A stretch of DNA of 64,000 nucleotides from the NCBI GenBank assembly GCA_934436505.1, contig CAKSAP010000001.1, forward strand, positions 186,001 to 250,000, written 5' to 3'. Positions within the stretch are counted from its first letter, which is position 1, and each line of letters starts with the position of its first letter. Both the position numbers and the translations under genes were made by a program. The notes beneath the pieces are model-generated. The model ran no database searches, had not been told where the DNA came from, and worked only from the letters and a program-made list of their open reading frames with translations. Below are positions 1 to 8,434 of the stretch, in pieces. Origin of the DNA: an uncultured Eubacteriales bacterium (GTDB taxonomy: Bacteria > Bacillota > Clostridia > Oscillospirales > Acutalibacteraceae).

Positions 1-1
1 A

Positions 2-793
2 AGAGTAACCTGTAACAGAATTTACACCTACTTCCAGGATACGCAGTTCAAATGCCTTCACGCACACGGGGCGATTACGGTCGCCGAAGCGTTAAATCAG
101 TCGTGCAACATTTTCTTCTATGAGACGGGCAGACAGCTCGGAATTGAAAAAATGAACGACTATTGCACAAGGCTCGGACTCGGACAGAAAACAGGCGTTG
201 AAATAAACGAATCAAAGGGTGTGCTTGCGAGCATAGAGTACCGTGAAGCTCACGGCGGAACGTGGTATCCCGGCGATACCGTTCAGGCGGCTATCGGTCA
301 GTCGGATAACCTGTTCACACCCATTCAGCTTTGCAATTATGTTGCGACGATTGCAAACGGCGGAACAAGATACAAGGCGCATTTTGTAAAAAGCGTAAAA
401 ACTGCGGATTACTCGCAGACAATTATAGACAGCACACCCGTTGTTCTCAATGAAACGGGGATTTCACAGAGCAGCATAAACGTTGTAAAGGACGGTATGA
501 TGCGTCTCGGCGGCAGACTTTCGGCGTTTAAGGGCTTGCCTGTTTCGGTTGCGGCGAAAACGGGTACTGCGGAGTCAAAGGCGAAGGTCGGCGGTAAAAT
601 CGAGTCGGGTCTTAACGGCTTTATGATTTCCTTTGCACCTGCCGACAATCCGCAAATTGCCGTAAGCGTGGCTATTGAAAACTTGAACAGCGGTTCTGCA
701 ACGGCGATGCTTGTTGCTGATATTTATAAGGCGTATTTCGGAACTGCAAGCGAGATTGATGCGATAGACAGTCAGAATACGGCGCTTAATTGA
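2..793 (+). CDS. Class B penicillin-binding protein, C-terminal part (partial)
   Basis: The gene enters from before the window; the reading frame is open from base 2. It carries the second and third transpeptidase motifs of penicillin-binding proteins: SCN in the QSCNIFFYETG stretch near the start, and KTG in AAKTGTAES about 190 residues in from base 2. The first motif (SxxK) lies outside the window. Such enzymes cross-link peptidoglycan on the outer face of the membrane. A MinD-like gene and mgsA follow, an order that in Clostridia usually goes with the elongation-type PBP2 (MrdA) in an mre/rod cluster, so PBP2 is the likely identity, but the N-terminal half needed to settle it is missing. 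The stop lies 14 bases before the next start. Confidence 0.88.
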   Translation, partial: RVTCNRIYTYFQDTQFKCLHAHGAITVAEALNQSCNIFFYETGRQLGIEKMNDYCTRLGLGQKTGVEINESKGVLASIEYREAHGGTWYPGDTVQAAIGQSDNLFTPIQLCNYVATIANGGTRYKAHFVKSVKTADYSQTIIDSTPVVLNETGISQSSINVVKDGMMRLGGRLSAFKGLPVSVAAKTGTAESKAKVGGKIESGLNGFMISFAPADNPQIAVSVAIENLNSGSATAMLVADIYKAYFGTASEIDAIDSQNTALN

Positions 794-807
794 TTGGAGT
801 GAGGGAA

Positions 808-1539
808 ATGGCTCAGAAAATTCTTGTCTTATCGGGGAAGGGCGGCGTCGGAAAGTCGTCTGTTTCGGTAGGACTTGCAAACGCCCTGTGCTCAATGGGG
901 AAAAGCGTGCTTCTTGTTGATGCCGATGTCGGCTTTCGCAGCCTTGACCTTATTATGAATATCGGCGATAAGGTCGTGTATAATTGGCTTGATGTTATCG
1001 AGGGACGCTGCTCCTTTTTACAGGCAGTTGTCAGCGGAGAGGGTATGCCCGATTTGCTTTCCGCACCGTCGGACTTTTCGGACAGCATAACAGAGGCGGC
1101 GTTTTCGGATTTGCTTTCGCACACGGACACGGATTATGATTTTGTTTTTGTTGACTCTGCGGCAGGCTCGGATGATTTTCACGGAATTTTGGCAAAGGTC
1201 TGCGACAGGGCAATAATAGTTGTAACGGGCGATCCCGTTTGCGTAAGGAGTGCTGATGCGGCTGTCGGCAGGGTGCTGAAGGTCGATAAGGATATTGATA
1301 TCAGAATGATTATCAACCGATTTGACAGATACGAGGTTGAGTCGGGAAAGCAGATGAAGCTTGATGACGTCATTGACTCGGCAAGGGTGCAGCTTATCGG
1401 AGTTATACCCGAGGATGACAGCGTGAGGCTGCTTTCAAACGGAAGCAAAATCTCAAAATATGCTTTTAACGCATTTTTAAGAACGGCAAAACGCATTTTG
1501 GGCGAAAACGTTTTGTTCAAACAAAAGGATTTTTATTGA
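808..1539 (+). CDS. minD: MinD-like septum-site ATPase
   Basis: ParA/MinD-family ATPase of 243 residues. It starts with a deviant Walker A motif (SGKGGVGKS, residues about 8-16) and has a DADVGFRSLDLIMN segment close to the DxDxGLRNLD signature of MinD. MinD cycles on the membrane and places the division site; the C-terminal stretch around FLRTAKRILG could be its short amphipathic membrane-binding helix. I chose ATG at 808, with GGAG 8 bases upstream, over a TTG at 790 that overlaps the PBP stop and sits before the ribosome-binding site. It is probably cotranscribed with the PBP. No minC or minE is in view, so the partner proteins are unknown. Confidence 0.8.
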   Translation: MAQKILVLSGKGGVGKSSVSVGLANALCSMGKSVLLVDADVGFRSLDLIMNIGDKVVYNWLDVIEGRCSFLQAVVSGEGMPDLLSAPSDFSDSITEAAFSDLLSHTDTDYDFVFVDSAAGSDDFHGILAKVCDRAIIVVTGDPVCVRSADAAVGRVLKVDKDIDIRMIINRFDRYEVESGKQMKLDDVIDSARVQLIGVIPEDDSVRLLSNGSKISKYAFNAFLRTAKRILGENVLFKQKDFY

Positions 1540-1546
1540 TAAACAG

Positions 1547-1575
1547 TTGAAAAATGAAAGAAAATTTGATATTAT
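1547..1575 (+). promoter_or_regulatory. Sigma-A-type promoter for mgsA
   Basis: TTGAAA (1547-1552), 17-base spacer, TATTAT (1570-1575), in the gap between minD and mgsA. It suggests mgsA can be transcribed independently of the cell-wall genes. Confidence 0.5.
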
Positions 1576-1615
1576 ACTATACGAGAGACTTTAATAGGGA
1601 GGAAGTTGAAGATAT

Positions 1616-2032
1616 ATGAACATAGCTCTTATAGCACACGATGAGAAAAAAGAACTTATGACGCAGTTTTGCATTGCATATTGCGGAATACTCTCAAAGC
1701 ACAATCTTTGCGCTACGGGAACTACGGGTAAGCTTGTCTCTGAGGCAACAGGTCTTAAAATTACACAGTTTTTAAGCGGCTCTCAAGGCGGCGATCAGCA
1801 AATCGGTTCGAGGATTGCTTGCAACGAAATTGACCTTTTGCTTATGTTCAGAGATCCCCTTAATCCTAAGCCACATGAGCCGAATGAAGCTAATCTTTTA
1901 AGGCTCTGCGACGTTCACAATATACCCGTCGCTACTAATATCGCTACTGCGGAGGCGCTTATACACAGCCTTGCAAGGGGCGACCTTGACTGGAGAGATA
2001 TTGTTAACCCGAAGAATGGCGAACACCACTAA
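1616..2032 (+). CDS. mgsA: Methylglyoxal synthase
   Basis: Cytosolic enzyme of 138 residues converting dihydroxyacetone phosphate to methylglyoxal and phosphate, a bypass that relieves sugar-phosphate stress. The family signatures are clear: IALIAHDEKK at the N-terminus, ATGTTG (phosphate-binding), SGSQGGDQQIG around the catalytic Asp, and FRDPL followed by an HxPNE-like PHEPNEAN segment. Length is normal for the short bacterial type. AGGGAGG at 1596-1602 is a good ribosome-binding site although 13 bases from ATG. It sits between minD and hisS, with its own promoter and a hairpin behind it. Confidence 0.95.
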   Translation: MNIALIAHDEKKELMTQFCIAYCGILSKHNLCATGTTGKLVSEATGLKITQFLSGSQGGDQQIGSRIACNEIDLLLMFRDPLNPKPHEPNEANLLRLCDVHNIPVATNIATAEALIHSLARGDLDWRDIVNPKNGEHH

Positions 2033-2041
2033 ATAAAATCG

Positions 2042-2062
2042 CCCCTTCCGATTCGGAGGGGG
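2042..2062 (+). terminator. Hairpin between mgsA and hisS
   Basis: Stem CCCCTTCCG/CGGAGGGGG (one G-U pair) with loop ATT. The following T content is poor, so it may be a weak terminator or an mRNA-stabilising hairpin ahead of hisS. Confidence 0.45.
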
Positions 2063-2092
2063 TAATTCTGTATAAATGAGGGAATGAAATCT

Positions 2093-3436
2093 ATGGCGCT
2101 TATTACCAACGCAATCAAAGGTACACTTGACACATTGCCGTCGAGCAGTTATAAAATCCAATATATCGAAGCGGCTATGCGTGAAATTGCCGAAAATTAC
2201 GGCTTTTACGAAATGCGTACCCCCGTTTTTGAACACACCGAGCTTTTTCAGCGCTCTGTCGGCGAAACAACGGATGTTGTTCAGAAGGAAATGTACACCT
2301 TTAAGGACAAGGGCGACAGGTCAATAACATTGAAGCCCGAGGGCACGGCAGGTGCGGTGCGAGCTTTCCTTGAGCACGGGCTTTTCAACGAGGCTATGCC
2401 GCAGAAAATTTACTATGTTACGCCCTGCTATCGCTATGAAAAGCCGCAGGCAGGCAGACTTCGTGAATTCCACCAGTTCGGAGTTGAGTGCTTCGGCGCA
2501 GGAAGTGCGGCGCAGGATGCTGAAATTATTTTGCTTGCAAATGAAGTGTTTAATTATCTCGGCGTAAACAATATATCGCTTGAAATAAATTCAATCGGCT
2601 GCCCCGAATGCCGTAAAAAATATCAGGAGGCACTCAAGGAATATTTCAAAGCCAATTATGACGCTTTGTGCGATACCTGCAAGGGTAGACTTGAGAAAAA
2701 CCCGATGAGAATACTTGACTGCAAGAGTCCCGTATGCTCAAAAATCGCAGAAAATGCACCTAAAATTCTCGACTATTTATGCGAGGATTGTAATGAACAT
2801 TTTGAGTTAGTTAAAAAATATCTAACGGCAAATAATATTGATTTCAAGGTTAATCCGACAATCGTAAGAGGTCTTGATTACTATACAAGAACGGTCTTTG
2901 AATTCGTGTCAAACGAAATCGGAGCGCAGGGCACTGTTTGCGGCGGCGGTCGCTATGACGGACTTGTTGAGGAGTTGGGCGGTAAGCCTACACCGGCTTG
3001 CGGCTTCGCTCTCGGACTTGAAAGGCTTATGCTCTTGATGGATACGCAGAAAACCGAGTTCCCCGAAAGAAAAAAATGCGACCTTTATATCGCTTCTATG
3101 GGCGAGCAGGCTAATATAAAAGCCTCGGCTCTTGCTACGGATTTGAGAAATGAGGGGCTTTCGGCGCAGTTTGATACGGTCGGAAGGTCCGTTAAGGCTC
3201 AGATGAAATATGCAGACAAAATCGGCGCTCTTTATACCGTCGTACTCGGCGACAGCGAGCTTGAAAGCGGCAGGGCTGTGCTTAAAAATATGTCGGACGG
3301 CACTCAGGCGGAGATTGAGCTTGCGGATTTCACGGATAATTTTCAGTCGATCGTAATAAAGCAGGCGATGGACTCGCTTGACGGCTACGGCATTGAGGGA
3401 CTTGAAATTACAGATATACTTGGAGGACAAAATTGA
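2093..3436 (+). CDS. hisS: Histidyl-tRNA synthetase
   Basis: Class II aminoacyl-tRNA synthetase charging tRNA-His, 447 residues. Motif 2 appears as YRYEKPQAGRLREFHQFG, the histidine-specific signatures as VRGLDYYTRTVFEF, and motif 3 in GFALGLERL. The C-terminal anticodon-binding domain follows. I prefer ATG at 2093 (MALITNAIKG) over ATG at 2084, because the ribosome-binding site GAGGGA at 2079-2083 abuts the upstream ATG but is well spaced from this one. The stop overlaps the aspS start, so the two synthetases are translationally coupled, an arrangement common in Firmicutes. No T-box leader was seen upstream. Confidence 0.97.
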   Translation: MALITNAIKGTLDTLPSSSYKIQYIEAAMREIAENYGFYEMRTPVFEHTELFQRSVGETTDVVQKEMYTFKDKGDRSITLKPEGTAGAVRAFLEHGLFNEAMPQKIYYVTPCYRYEKPQAGRLREFHQFGVECFGAGSAAQDAEIILLANEVFNYLGVNNISLEINSIGCPECRKKYQEALKEYFKANYDALCDTCKGRLEKNPMRILDCKSPVCSKIAENAPKILDYLCEDCNEHFELVKKYLTANNIDFKVNPTIVRGLDYYTRTVFEFVSNEIGAQGTVCGGGRYDGLVEELGGKPTPACGFALGLERLMLLMDTQKTEFPERKKCDLYIASMGEQANIKASALATDLRNEGLSAQFDTVGRSVKAQMKYADKIGALYTVVLGDSELESGRAVLKNMSDGTQAEIELADFTDNFQSIVIKQAMDSLDGYGIEGLEITDILGGQN

Positions 3437-5226
3437 TGGAAACAATGCAGGGAATTAAGAGAACGGACTATTGCGGCACGCTTACCGCAAAGGATATTGG
3501 CAGAGAGGTTACTCTTTGCGGTTGGGTTCAGCGTCAGCGAGACCTCGGCGCATTGATTTTCGTCGATTTGAGAGACAGAACGGGCGTTGTTCAGCTTGCT
3601 TTTACGGAAAGCACCGACAAAGAAGTTTTTGACAAGGCTTTTTCCGTTAGAAGTGAGTATGTTCTTGCTGCAACAGGTACGGTCAGGGAGAGAAGTGCCA
3701 AAAACCCCGATATTCCCACCGGCGAGATTGAAATTGAGGTTAAGGAATTGAGAGTTCTTGCAAAGAGCGAGACAACTCCGTTTGAAATTCAGGAAAATTC
3801 GCAGACAGGTGAGCTGACAAGACTTAAATACCGTTATCTTGACCTTCGCCGTCCTGATTTGCAGAAAAATATTATTTTCAGACATAAGGTAGCGAAAATT
3901 ACAAGAGATTATTTTGACGAGAACGGCTTTATCGAGATTGAAACGCCTATGCTTATCCGTTCCACTCCCGAGGGCGCAAGAGATTTCCTTGTTCCGTCGA
4001 GAATTCACAACGGCAGCTTCTATGCGCTTCCGCAGTCTCCGCAGCTTTATAAGCAGCTTTCAATGGTTGCAGGCTTTGACAGATATATGCAGATTGCCCG
4101 TTGCTTCAGAGACGAGGACTTGAGAGCAGACCGTCAGCCCGAATTTACGCAGATAGACCTTGAAATGTCCTTTGTTGAGATGGAGGATGTTCTCGAAATG
4201 GGCGAGGGATATATCAAGCGTGTGTTCAAGGATGCACTCGGTGTTGATATTCCCACTCCGCTACCTCGCATTACCTTTAAGGAAGCTATGGAGAGATACG
4301 GCTCGGACAAGCCCGATACAAGATACGGAATGGAGCTTATCGACCTTACCGATATTGTTAAGGGCTCTGAATTTATTGTGTTCAAGAGCGCTATTGAGGC
4401 AGGCGGCAGCGTAAGGGCGATAAAGGCTGAAAATGCGGCTTCCGTGCTTACAAGAAAAGAGATAGACAAGCTTACCGAGCAGGCAAAGGGTAGCGGCGCA
4501 AAGGGTATGGCTTGGATAAGAATGACACCCAACGGTATGGCTTCCTCGTTTGCTAAATTTATGACAGAAGAAGAGCTTAGTCAAATTTCGTCTAAAACTG
4601 ATTTGAAGCAGGGCGATGTGCTTCTTGTTATCGCAGACGCTAATAATAATCACGTTCTTTCGATACTCGGTGCACTCAGACAGACAGTTGCAAAGAAGCT
4701 TGATATAATCCCCGAGGGCGTGTTCAATCTTCTTTGGATTACGGAATTCCCGTTCTTTGAGTATGACGAGGAAAGCGGCGAGTGGCTTGCAATGCACCAC
4801 CCCTTTACTGCACCTATGGACGATTGTCTTGATTACCTTGAAACCGATAAGGGCAAGGTCAGGGCAAAGTGCTACGACCTTGTACTTAACGGAATTGAAT
4901 TGTCCTCGGGCTCGATAAGAATTACCGATCCGCAGCTTCAGTCGAGGATTTTCGACCTTCTCGGTCTTACAAAGGAAGAAGCTTACGAGAAATTCGGCTA
5001 CCTGCTTGACGCATTCCGCTTCGGCGCTCCGCCTCACGGTGGAATGGGTATCGGTCTTGACAGACTTTGTATGCAGATGCTCGGCTGTGAGAGCTTGAGA
5101 GATGTTGTGGCATATCCTAAGGTTCAGAACGCTTCCGAGCCTATGACCGAATGTCCTGCACCCGTTGACGAGCTTCAGCTCAATGACCTCGGCATTGCGG
5201 TTACAAGAACAGAAGAAAAAGAGTAA
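3436..5226 (+). CDS. aspS: Aspartyl-tRNA synthetase
   Basis: Class II synthetase of 596 residues, the full bacterial length: N-terminal OB-fold anticodon-binding domain (CGWVQRQRDLGALIFVDLRDR), catalytic core with motif 2 (ARCFRDEDLRADRQPEFTQID), the bacterial GAD insertion in the middle, and motif 3 (GLDRLCMQMLG) near the end. ATG at 3436 shares bases with the hisS stop (TGATG) and has GGAGGA 8 bases upstream. I cannot tell from sequence alone whether it is discriminating or also charges tRNA-Asn. A strong terminator follows. Confidence 0.97.
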   Translation: METMQGIKRTDYCGTLTAKDIGREVTLCGWVQRQRDLGALIFVDLRDRTGVVQLAFTESTDKEVFDKAFSVRSEYVLAATGTVRERSAKNPDIPTGEIEIEVKELRVLAKSETTPFEIQENSQTGELTRLKYRYLDLRRPDLQKNIIFRHKVAKITRDYFDENGFIEIETPMLIRSTPEGARDFLVPSRIHNGSFYALPQSPQLYKQLSMVAGFDRYMQIARCFRDEDLRADRQPEFTQIDLEMSFVEMEDVLEMGEGYIKRVFKDALGVDIPTPLPRITFKEAMERYGSDKPDTRYGMELIDLTDIVKGSEFIVFKSAIEAGGSVRAIKAENAASVLTRKEIDKLTEQAKGSGAKGMAWIRMTPNGMASSFAKFMTEEELSQISSKTDLKQGDVLLVIADANNNHVLSILGALRQTVAKKLDIIPEGVFNLLWITEFPFFEYDEESGEWLAMHHPFTAPMDDCLDYLETDKGKVRAKCYDLVLNGIELSSGSIRITDPQLQSRIFDLLGLTKEEAYEKFGYLLDAFRFGAPPHGGMGIGLDRLCMQMLGCESLRDVVAYPKVQNASEPMTECPAPVDELQLNDLGIAVTRTEEKE

Positions 5227-5238
5227 CAGATATAATTA

Positions 5239-5269
5239 AACCCCGTTCATAGAACGGGGTTTGTTTTTT
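5239..5269 (+). terminator. Rho-independent terminator after aspS
   Basis: Ten-base-pair stem AACCCCGTTC/GAACGGGGTT with loop ATA, then TGTTTTTTT. Ends the hisS-aspS transcript. Confidence 0.92.
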
Positions 5270-5336
5270 TCACTTTTCTTTGGAAGGCAAAGTGCAAAAA
5301 TTGCACTTTTGATAATTCGAGGTGCAAATTTTTACT

Positions 5337-5918
5337 TTATTTCAGTTTATCAAGCGGTAATTCATAAGCAGGGAGATATTCCTTTACGAAAATATCGGCT
5401 TCCTCACAGTCAAGGGAGTCAATCAACGCCTTTGTTGATTTTTCGGCGTCGGAGAACTCGGAGTTTCCTGCTTTTCGCTCTTCGATACATTTGATATATG
5501 CGCTTAATTTGTCCGCTGCCTTTACAAGCCGCCAAAGCTCCGTATCCTTTTCATCCTTGAAAAATAATGAGGTGTACTCGCCTTTTATATCGTCGTCGAG
5601 CATATCGAGCAGAGAGGAGCAAGCGTTATTTTCGATTTTTTCAAAGGTGTTACGCATGTCCCTGCTGTAATATTTCACGGGTGTCGGCATATCGCCTGTG
5701 ATAATCTCCGGCACGTCGTGGTAAAGACCTAACAGGGCGGCTCTTTCGGTGTTATAGCTCTTGCCAAGCTTTTTATTGCCGATTACGGCGAGAGCGTGAG
5801 CCAAAACAGCTACCTCATGTGAGTGCTGACTCAAGGTTTCATAGGTCGTGTTGCGCATAAGTGCCCAACGGTTAATGTATTTTATTCTGCCTGTGAATGC
5901 GAAAAATCCGTTTTTCAT
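5337..5918 (-). CDS. yfbR: YfbR-type HD-domain 5'-deoxynucleotidase
   Basis: HD-superfamily phosphohydrolase of 193 residues that closely follows E. coli YfbR: INRWALMRNT near the N-terminus, ETLSQHSHEVA supplying the first metal-binding His, LYHDVPEIITGDMPTPVKYY carrying the HD pair, and KAADKLSAYIKCIEE carrying the last Asp. YfbR dephosphorylates deoxyribonucleoside 5'-monophosphates and helps balance dNTP pools. A possible ribosome-binding site (AGGAG) lies 14 bases upstream. It is separated from the lipoprotein gene upstream on the same strand by a terminator hairpin, so it probably has its own promoter or depends on read-through. Confidence 0.88.
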   Translation of the reverse strand: MKNGFFAFTGRIKYINRWALMRNTTYETLSQHSHEVAVLAHALAVIGNKKLGKSYNTERAALLGLYHDVPEIITGDMPTPVKYYSRDMRNTFEKIENNACSSLLDMLDDDIKGEYTSLFFKDEKDTELWRLVKAADKLSAYIKCIEERKAGNSEFSDAEKSTKALIDSLDCEEADIFVKEYLPAYELPLDKLK

Positions 5919-5942
5919 AATAGTCTCATAATCTCCTACTAT

Positions 5943-5968
5943 AAAAGCCCACCGTTTAGTGGGCTTTT
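5943..5968 (-). terminator. Terminator after the DUF4474 lipoprotein gene
   Basis: AAAAGCCCAC/GTGGGCTTTT stem with a 6-base loop; near-symmetric, so it could also act on the plus strand. Confidence 0.75.
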
Positions 5969-5970
5969 GT

Positions 5971-6933
5971 TTAGTTCTTCTTTTGTACGTAGTTCAGCTC
6001 GCCGACTTCATCCCAAAGGATATAAATGTCATTGAGGCTTCTGCAATAGGTGTCATAGGTCATATCTTTTTGACTTTTAACCGCTGTAAAGCCTGCTTGT
6101 TCAAGAGCCGCAGCAAACTGTGTTGCCATTTTAGATGACATACAGCGAATACGCATTGACATAATCAGCGAAGCGGGGTTTACAACGCCCGGCTTAAAGC
6201 CTGTAAGCCACCAATGAGCCTGCCATTCTCTTGTAAAGTAAACCTTGTTGTTTTGATAATCCTCTTTATTGAGATAAAGTGCGGACTCCATATAGAGAAG
6301 ATGATCGTCGTCGGCACAGTGATAAAGCATAGCATTCTGCTTCGGGTCTTTCGTATATACACCGATTTCGCTTCCGCCAAAGGCACCGTACTGACCCTTC
6401 CAAAGCTGAATTCTCCAGTCAAGACCGTCGATAGGACCGAAGTCAATTCTTGCCGTGCGGTAGTTCATATTGAAATAGTGAGCCGCCGTGTCATAGTGAG
6501 CAACGAAGTTTGCCTGCCTCTGCCAGTTGTCAAGGCTTGTGTAGAAAATACCCTGAACGGGGTCGTAATCATAGCCCATTATCTGTATAAACTCGGCAAT
6601 TTGCTCGGGGCTCATACCGCTTTGCTTTGCGGCGTCCTTGATAGCGTCGTCAACCTTCGGGTCGCTGCTGTATGTAGTGCCTTCCGTCGTTGCGCTGTCG
6701 GACGCTTTTGCTGTAGTGTTCCTTGCGTCCTCCATTGTAGCGGCAGGATCTGTTGTAGCCTCGCCCTCGGGTTGAGATTCCTCCTCATAGGTGGGTCTTT
6801 CGATTTGAGCGTTGCCACGTGTAATTTCCTCTTCTTCATTATTCTTTTTACAAGAGGTAAAAATACAAGCTGTGAGTGTTAAAGCGAGAACAACACAGAT
6901 TATTCTTCTAATGATGTTATTACTCTTTTCCAT
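5971..6933 (-). CDS. Secreted lipoprotein with DUF4474 domain
   Basis: 320-residue exported protein. A charged start (MEKSNNIIRR) and hydrophobic segment lead to two possible lipobox cysteines, Cys23 (LTAC) and Cys28 (FTSC), so it should be lipid-anchored outside the membrane. A low-complexity Glu/Thr/Ala-rich linker (about 30-90) follows. From about residue 100 the sequence matches what I remember of DUF4474: GYDYDPVQGIFYTSLDNWQR, then RIQLWKGQYGAFGGSEIGVYT and HWWLTGFKPG. The function of this family is not known to me. It is transcribed divergently from the S-adenosylhomocysteine hydrolase gene and has its own promoter. Confidence 0.78.
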   Translation of the reverse strand: MEKSNNIIRRIICVVLALTLTACIFTSCKKNNEEEEITRGNAQIERPTYEEESQPEGEATTDPAATMEDARNTTAKASDSATTEGTTYSSDPKVDDAIKDAAKQSGMSPEQIAEFIQIMGYDYDPVQGIFYTSLDNWQRQANFVAHYDTAAHYFNMNYRTARIDFGPIDGLDWRIQLWKGQYGAFGGSEIGVYTKDPKQNAMLYHCADDDHLLYMESALYLNKEDYQNNKVYFTREWQAHWWLTGFKPGVVNPASLIMSMRIRCMSSKMATQFAAALEQAGFTAVKSQKDMTYDTYCRSLNDIYILWDEVGELNYVQKKN

Positions 6934-6973
6934 AAGAAATGTGTGCCTCCTAAGACTACCTTTAGTAAATTTA

Positions 6974-7002
6974 ATTATCGCATAATTATTGACTTATGTC
7001 AA
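6974..7002 (-). promoter_or_regulatory. Promoter for the DUF4474 lipoprotein gene
   Basis: On the minus strand: TTGACA, 17-base spacer, GATAAT. The -35 lies inside the inverted repeat TTGACTTATGTCAA (6989-7002), which could also be an operator. Confidence 0.7.
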
Positions 7003-7072
7003 TATTTATTGCTTTTTGGCAGGTAATATGTTATTTTATTATGGAGTAAAAAATATCGGAAGGAAGTACGAA

Positions 7073-8317
7073 ATGAGCGATATAAGAAATTTGGCTCTCT
7101 ATGAATCGGGAGAGAGAAAAATACAGTGGGTCAAGGCGAATATGCCGATTTTGTCCTCACTTGAAAAGGAGTTTGCACAGGAAAAGCCGTTTGAAGGCTT
7201 GAGGGTTGCGCTTTCGGTTCATCTTGAGGCGAAAACAGCATATCTTTGCAGAGTTCTTGCGGCAGGCGGTGCCGAAATGTATGTTACGGGCAGCAATCCG
7301 CTTTCGACGCAGGATGATGTTGCGGCGGCTCTCGTTAAGGGCGGAATGAACGTTTTTGCCTATCACGGAGCTACCGCAGAGGAATACAATGAGCATTTGC
7401 GCAGGGTAATTGAAATTGCTCCTAACATTATTATTGATGACGGCGGCGACCTCGTAAATCTCATTCACAATGAATATCCGCAGCTGATTGAAAACGTTAT
7501 CGGCGGTTGTGAGGAAACAACCACGGGTATAATAAGGCTTAAGGCTATGGAAAAGGACGGCAAGCTTCTTTTCCCGATGATGGCTGTAAACAACGCACAG
7601 TGCAAGTATCTTTTCGACAACCGCTACGGCACGGGACAGAGCGTTTGGGACGGAATTAACAGAACGACAAACCTTGTTGTTGCAGGCAAAAAGGTTGTTG
7701 TCGCAGGCTACGGCTGGTGCGGTAAGGGCGTTGCAATGAGAGCAAAGGGCTTGGGCGCAGACGTTATCGTTACCGAGATTGACCCGATAAAGGCTATGGA
7801 GGCTAAGATGGAGGGCTTTACCGTTCTTCCTATGGTCGAAGCGGCTAAAATCGGAGATTTCTTTATTACCGTTACAGGCTGTAAGGACGTTATTACAGAG
7901 AAAGCAATGCTCAATATGAAGGACGGTGCAATCGTGTGCAATGCAGGTCATTTCAACGTTGAGATAAACGTCGGCGACCTCGAAAAGAATGCGGTTGAAA
8001 TTACCGAAAAGAGAAATAATATTATGGGCTACAGGCTTGCAAACGGTCATTGGATAAATCTTATTGCCGAGGGCAGACTTGTAAACCTTGCGGCAGGCGA
8101 CGGACACCCTGCCGAGATTATGGATATGAGCTTTGCCATTCAGGCTCTTTCCGCCGAGTATATGGCGAAAAACCGTGATAAGGTCAAGGTCGGCGTAAAC
8201 TTCGTTCCACAGGAGATTGACCGCAACGTTGCAATGAGAAAGCTTGCGGCTTGGGGTATTTCGATTGACAGCCTTTCGCCCGAGCAGGAAAAGTATATAA
8301 ACAGCTGGAATGTTTAA
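7073..8317 (+). CDS. ahcY: Adenosylhomocysteinase
   Basis: 414-residue enzyme that hydrolyses S-adenosylhomocysteine (SAH) to homocysteine and adenosine, clearing the by-product of methylation. Visible signatures are LSVHLEAKTA, GSNPLSTQDDVAAAL, DDGGDL, the Rossmann NAD-binding stretch VVVAGYGWCGKGVAMRAKG (about 195-213) and CNAGHFNVEI. The frame is open upstream, but ATG at 7073 is the only candidate with a good ribosome-binding site (GGAAGGAAG, 7058-7066). Length fits the shorter type found in many bacteria and archaea. No SAH riboswitch was recognised in the 139-base upstream gap. Related enzymes in some lineages prefer S-inosylhomocysteine; the sequence does not settle this by eye. Confidence 0.94.
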   Translation: MSDIRNLALYESGERKIQWVKANMPILSSLEKEFAQEKPFEGLRVALSVHLEAKTAYLCRVLAAGGAEMYVTGSNPLSTQDDVAAALVKGGMNVFAYHGATAEEYNEHLRRVIEIAPNIIIDDGGDLVNLIHNEYPQLIENVIGGCEETTTGIIRLKAMEKDGKLLFPMMAVNNAQCKYLFDNRYGTGQSVWDGINRTTNLVVAGKKVVVAGYGWCGKGVAMRAKGLGADVIVTEIDPIKAMEAKMEGFTVLPMVEAAKIGDFFITVTGCKDVITEKAMLNMKDGAIVCNAGHFNVEINVGDLEKNAVEITEKRNNIMGYRLANGHWINLIAEGRLVNLAAGDGHPAEIMDMSFAIQALSAEYMAKNRDKVKVGVNFVPQEIDRNVAMRKLAAWGISIDSLSPEQEKYINSWNV

Positions 8318-8351
8318 TTTGTGAAAATTCAATAAAAATTCATAAAATATC

Positions 8352-8380
8352 TTTATTTTATTATAAACTTGTGCTATACT
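8352..8380 (+). promoter_or_regulatory. Extended -10 promoter for hpf
   Basis: TGCTATACT (8372-8380) is an extended -10 element. A weak -35 (TTTATT) sits 17 bases upstream. Located 55 bases before the HPF start. Confidence 0.6.
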
Positions 8381-8434
8381 GTAGATGTAAACAAAAGCTA
8401 CGGCTTTTGAATATATAAGTAAGGGGATGTCATA

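Noticed and set aside
2033..2092. T-box leader ahead of hisS
   Set aside because: The gap is 60 bases, too short, with only a simple hairpin and no T-box sequence.
5262..5494. 77-residue plus-strand open frame after the aspS terminator
   Set aside because: It runs antisense through the yfbR gene and has no start signal.
6934..7072. SAH riboswitch ahead of ahcY
   Set aside because: The gap is only 139 bases, AT-rich, and lacks a conserved GC-rich pseudoknot-like core.
7157..8332. 391-residue open frame antisense to ahcY
   Set aside because: ahcY is unmistakable over the whole span; the antisense frame has no ribosome-binding site or family likeness.
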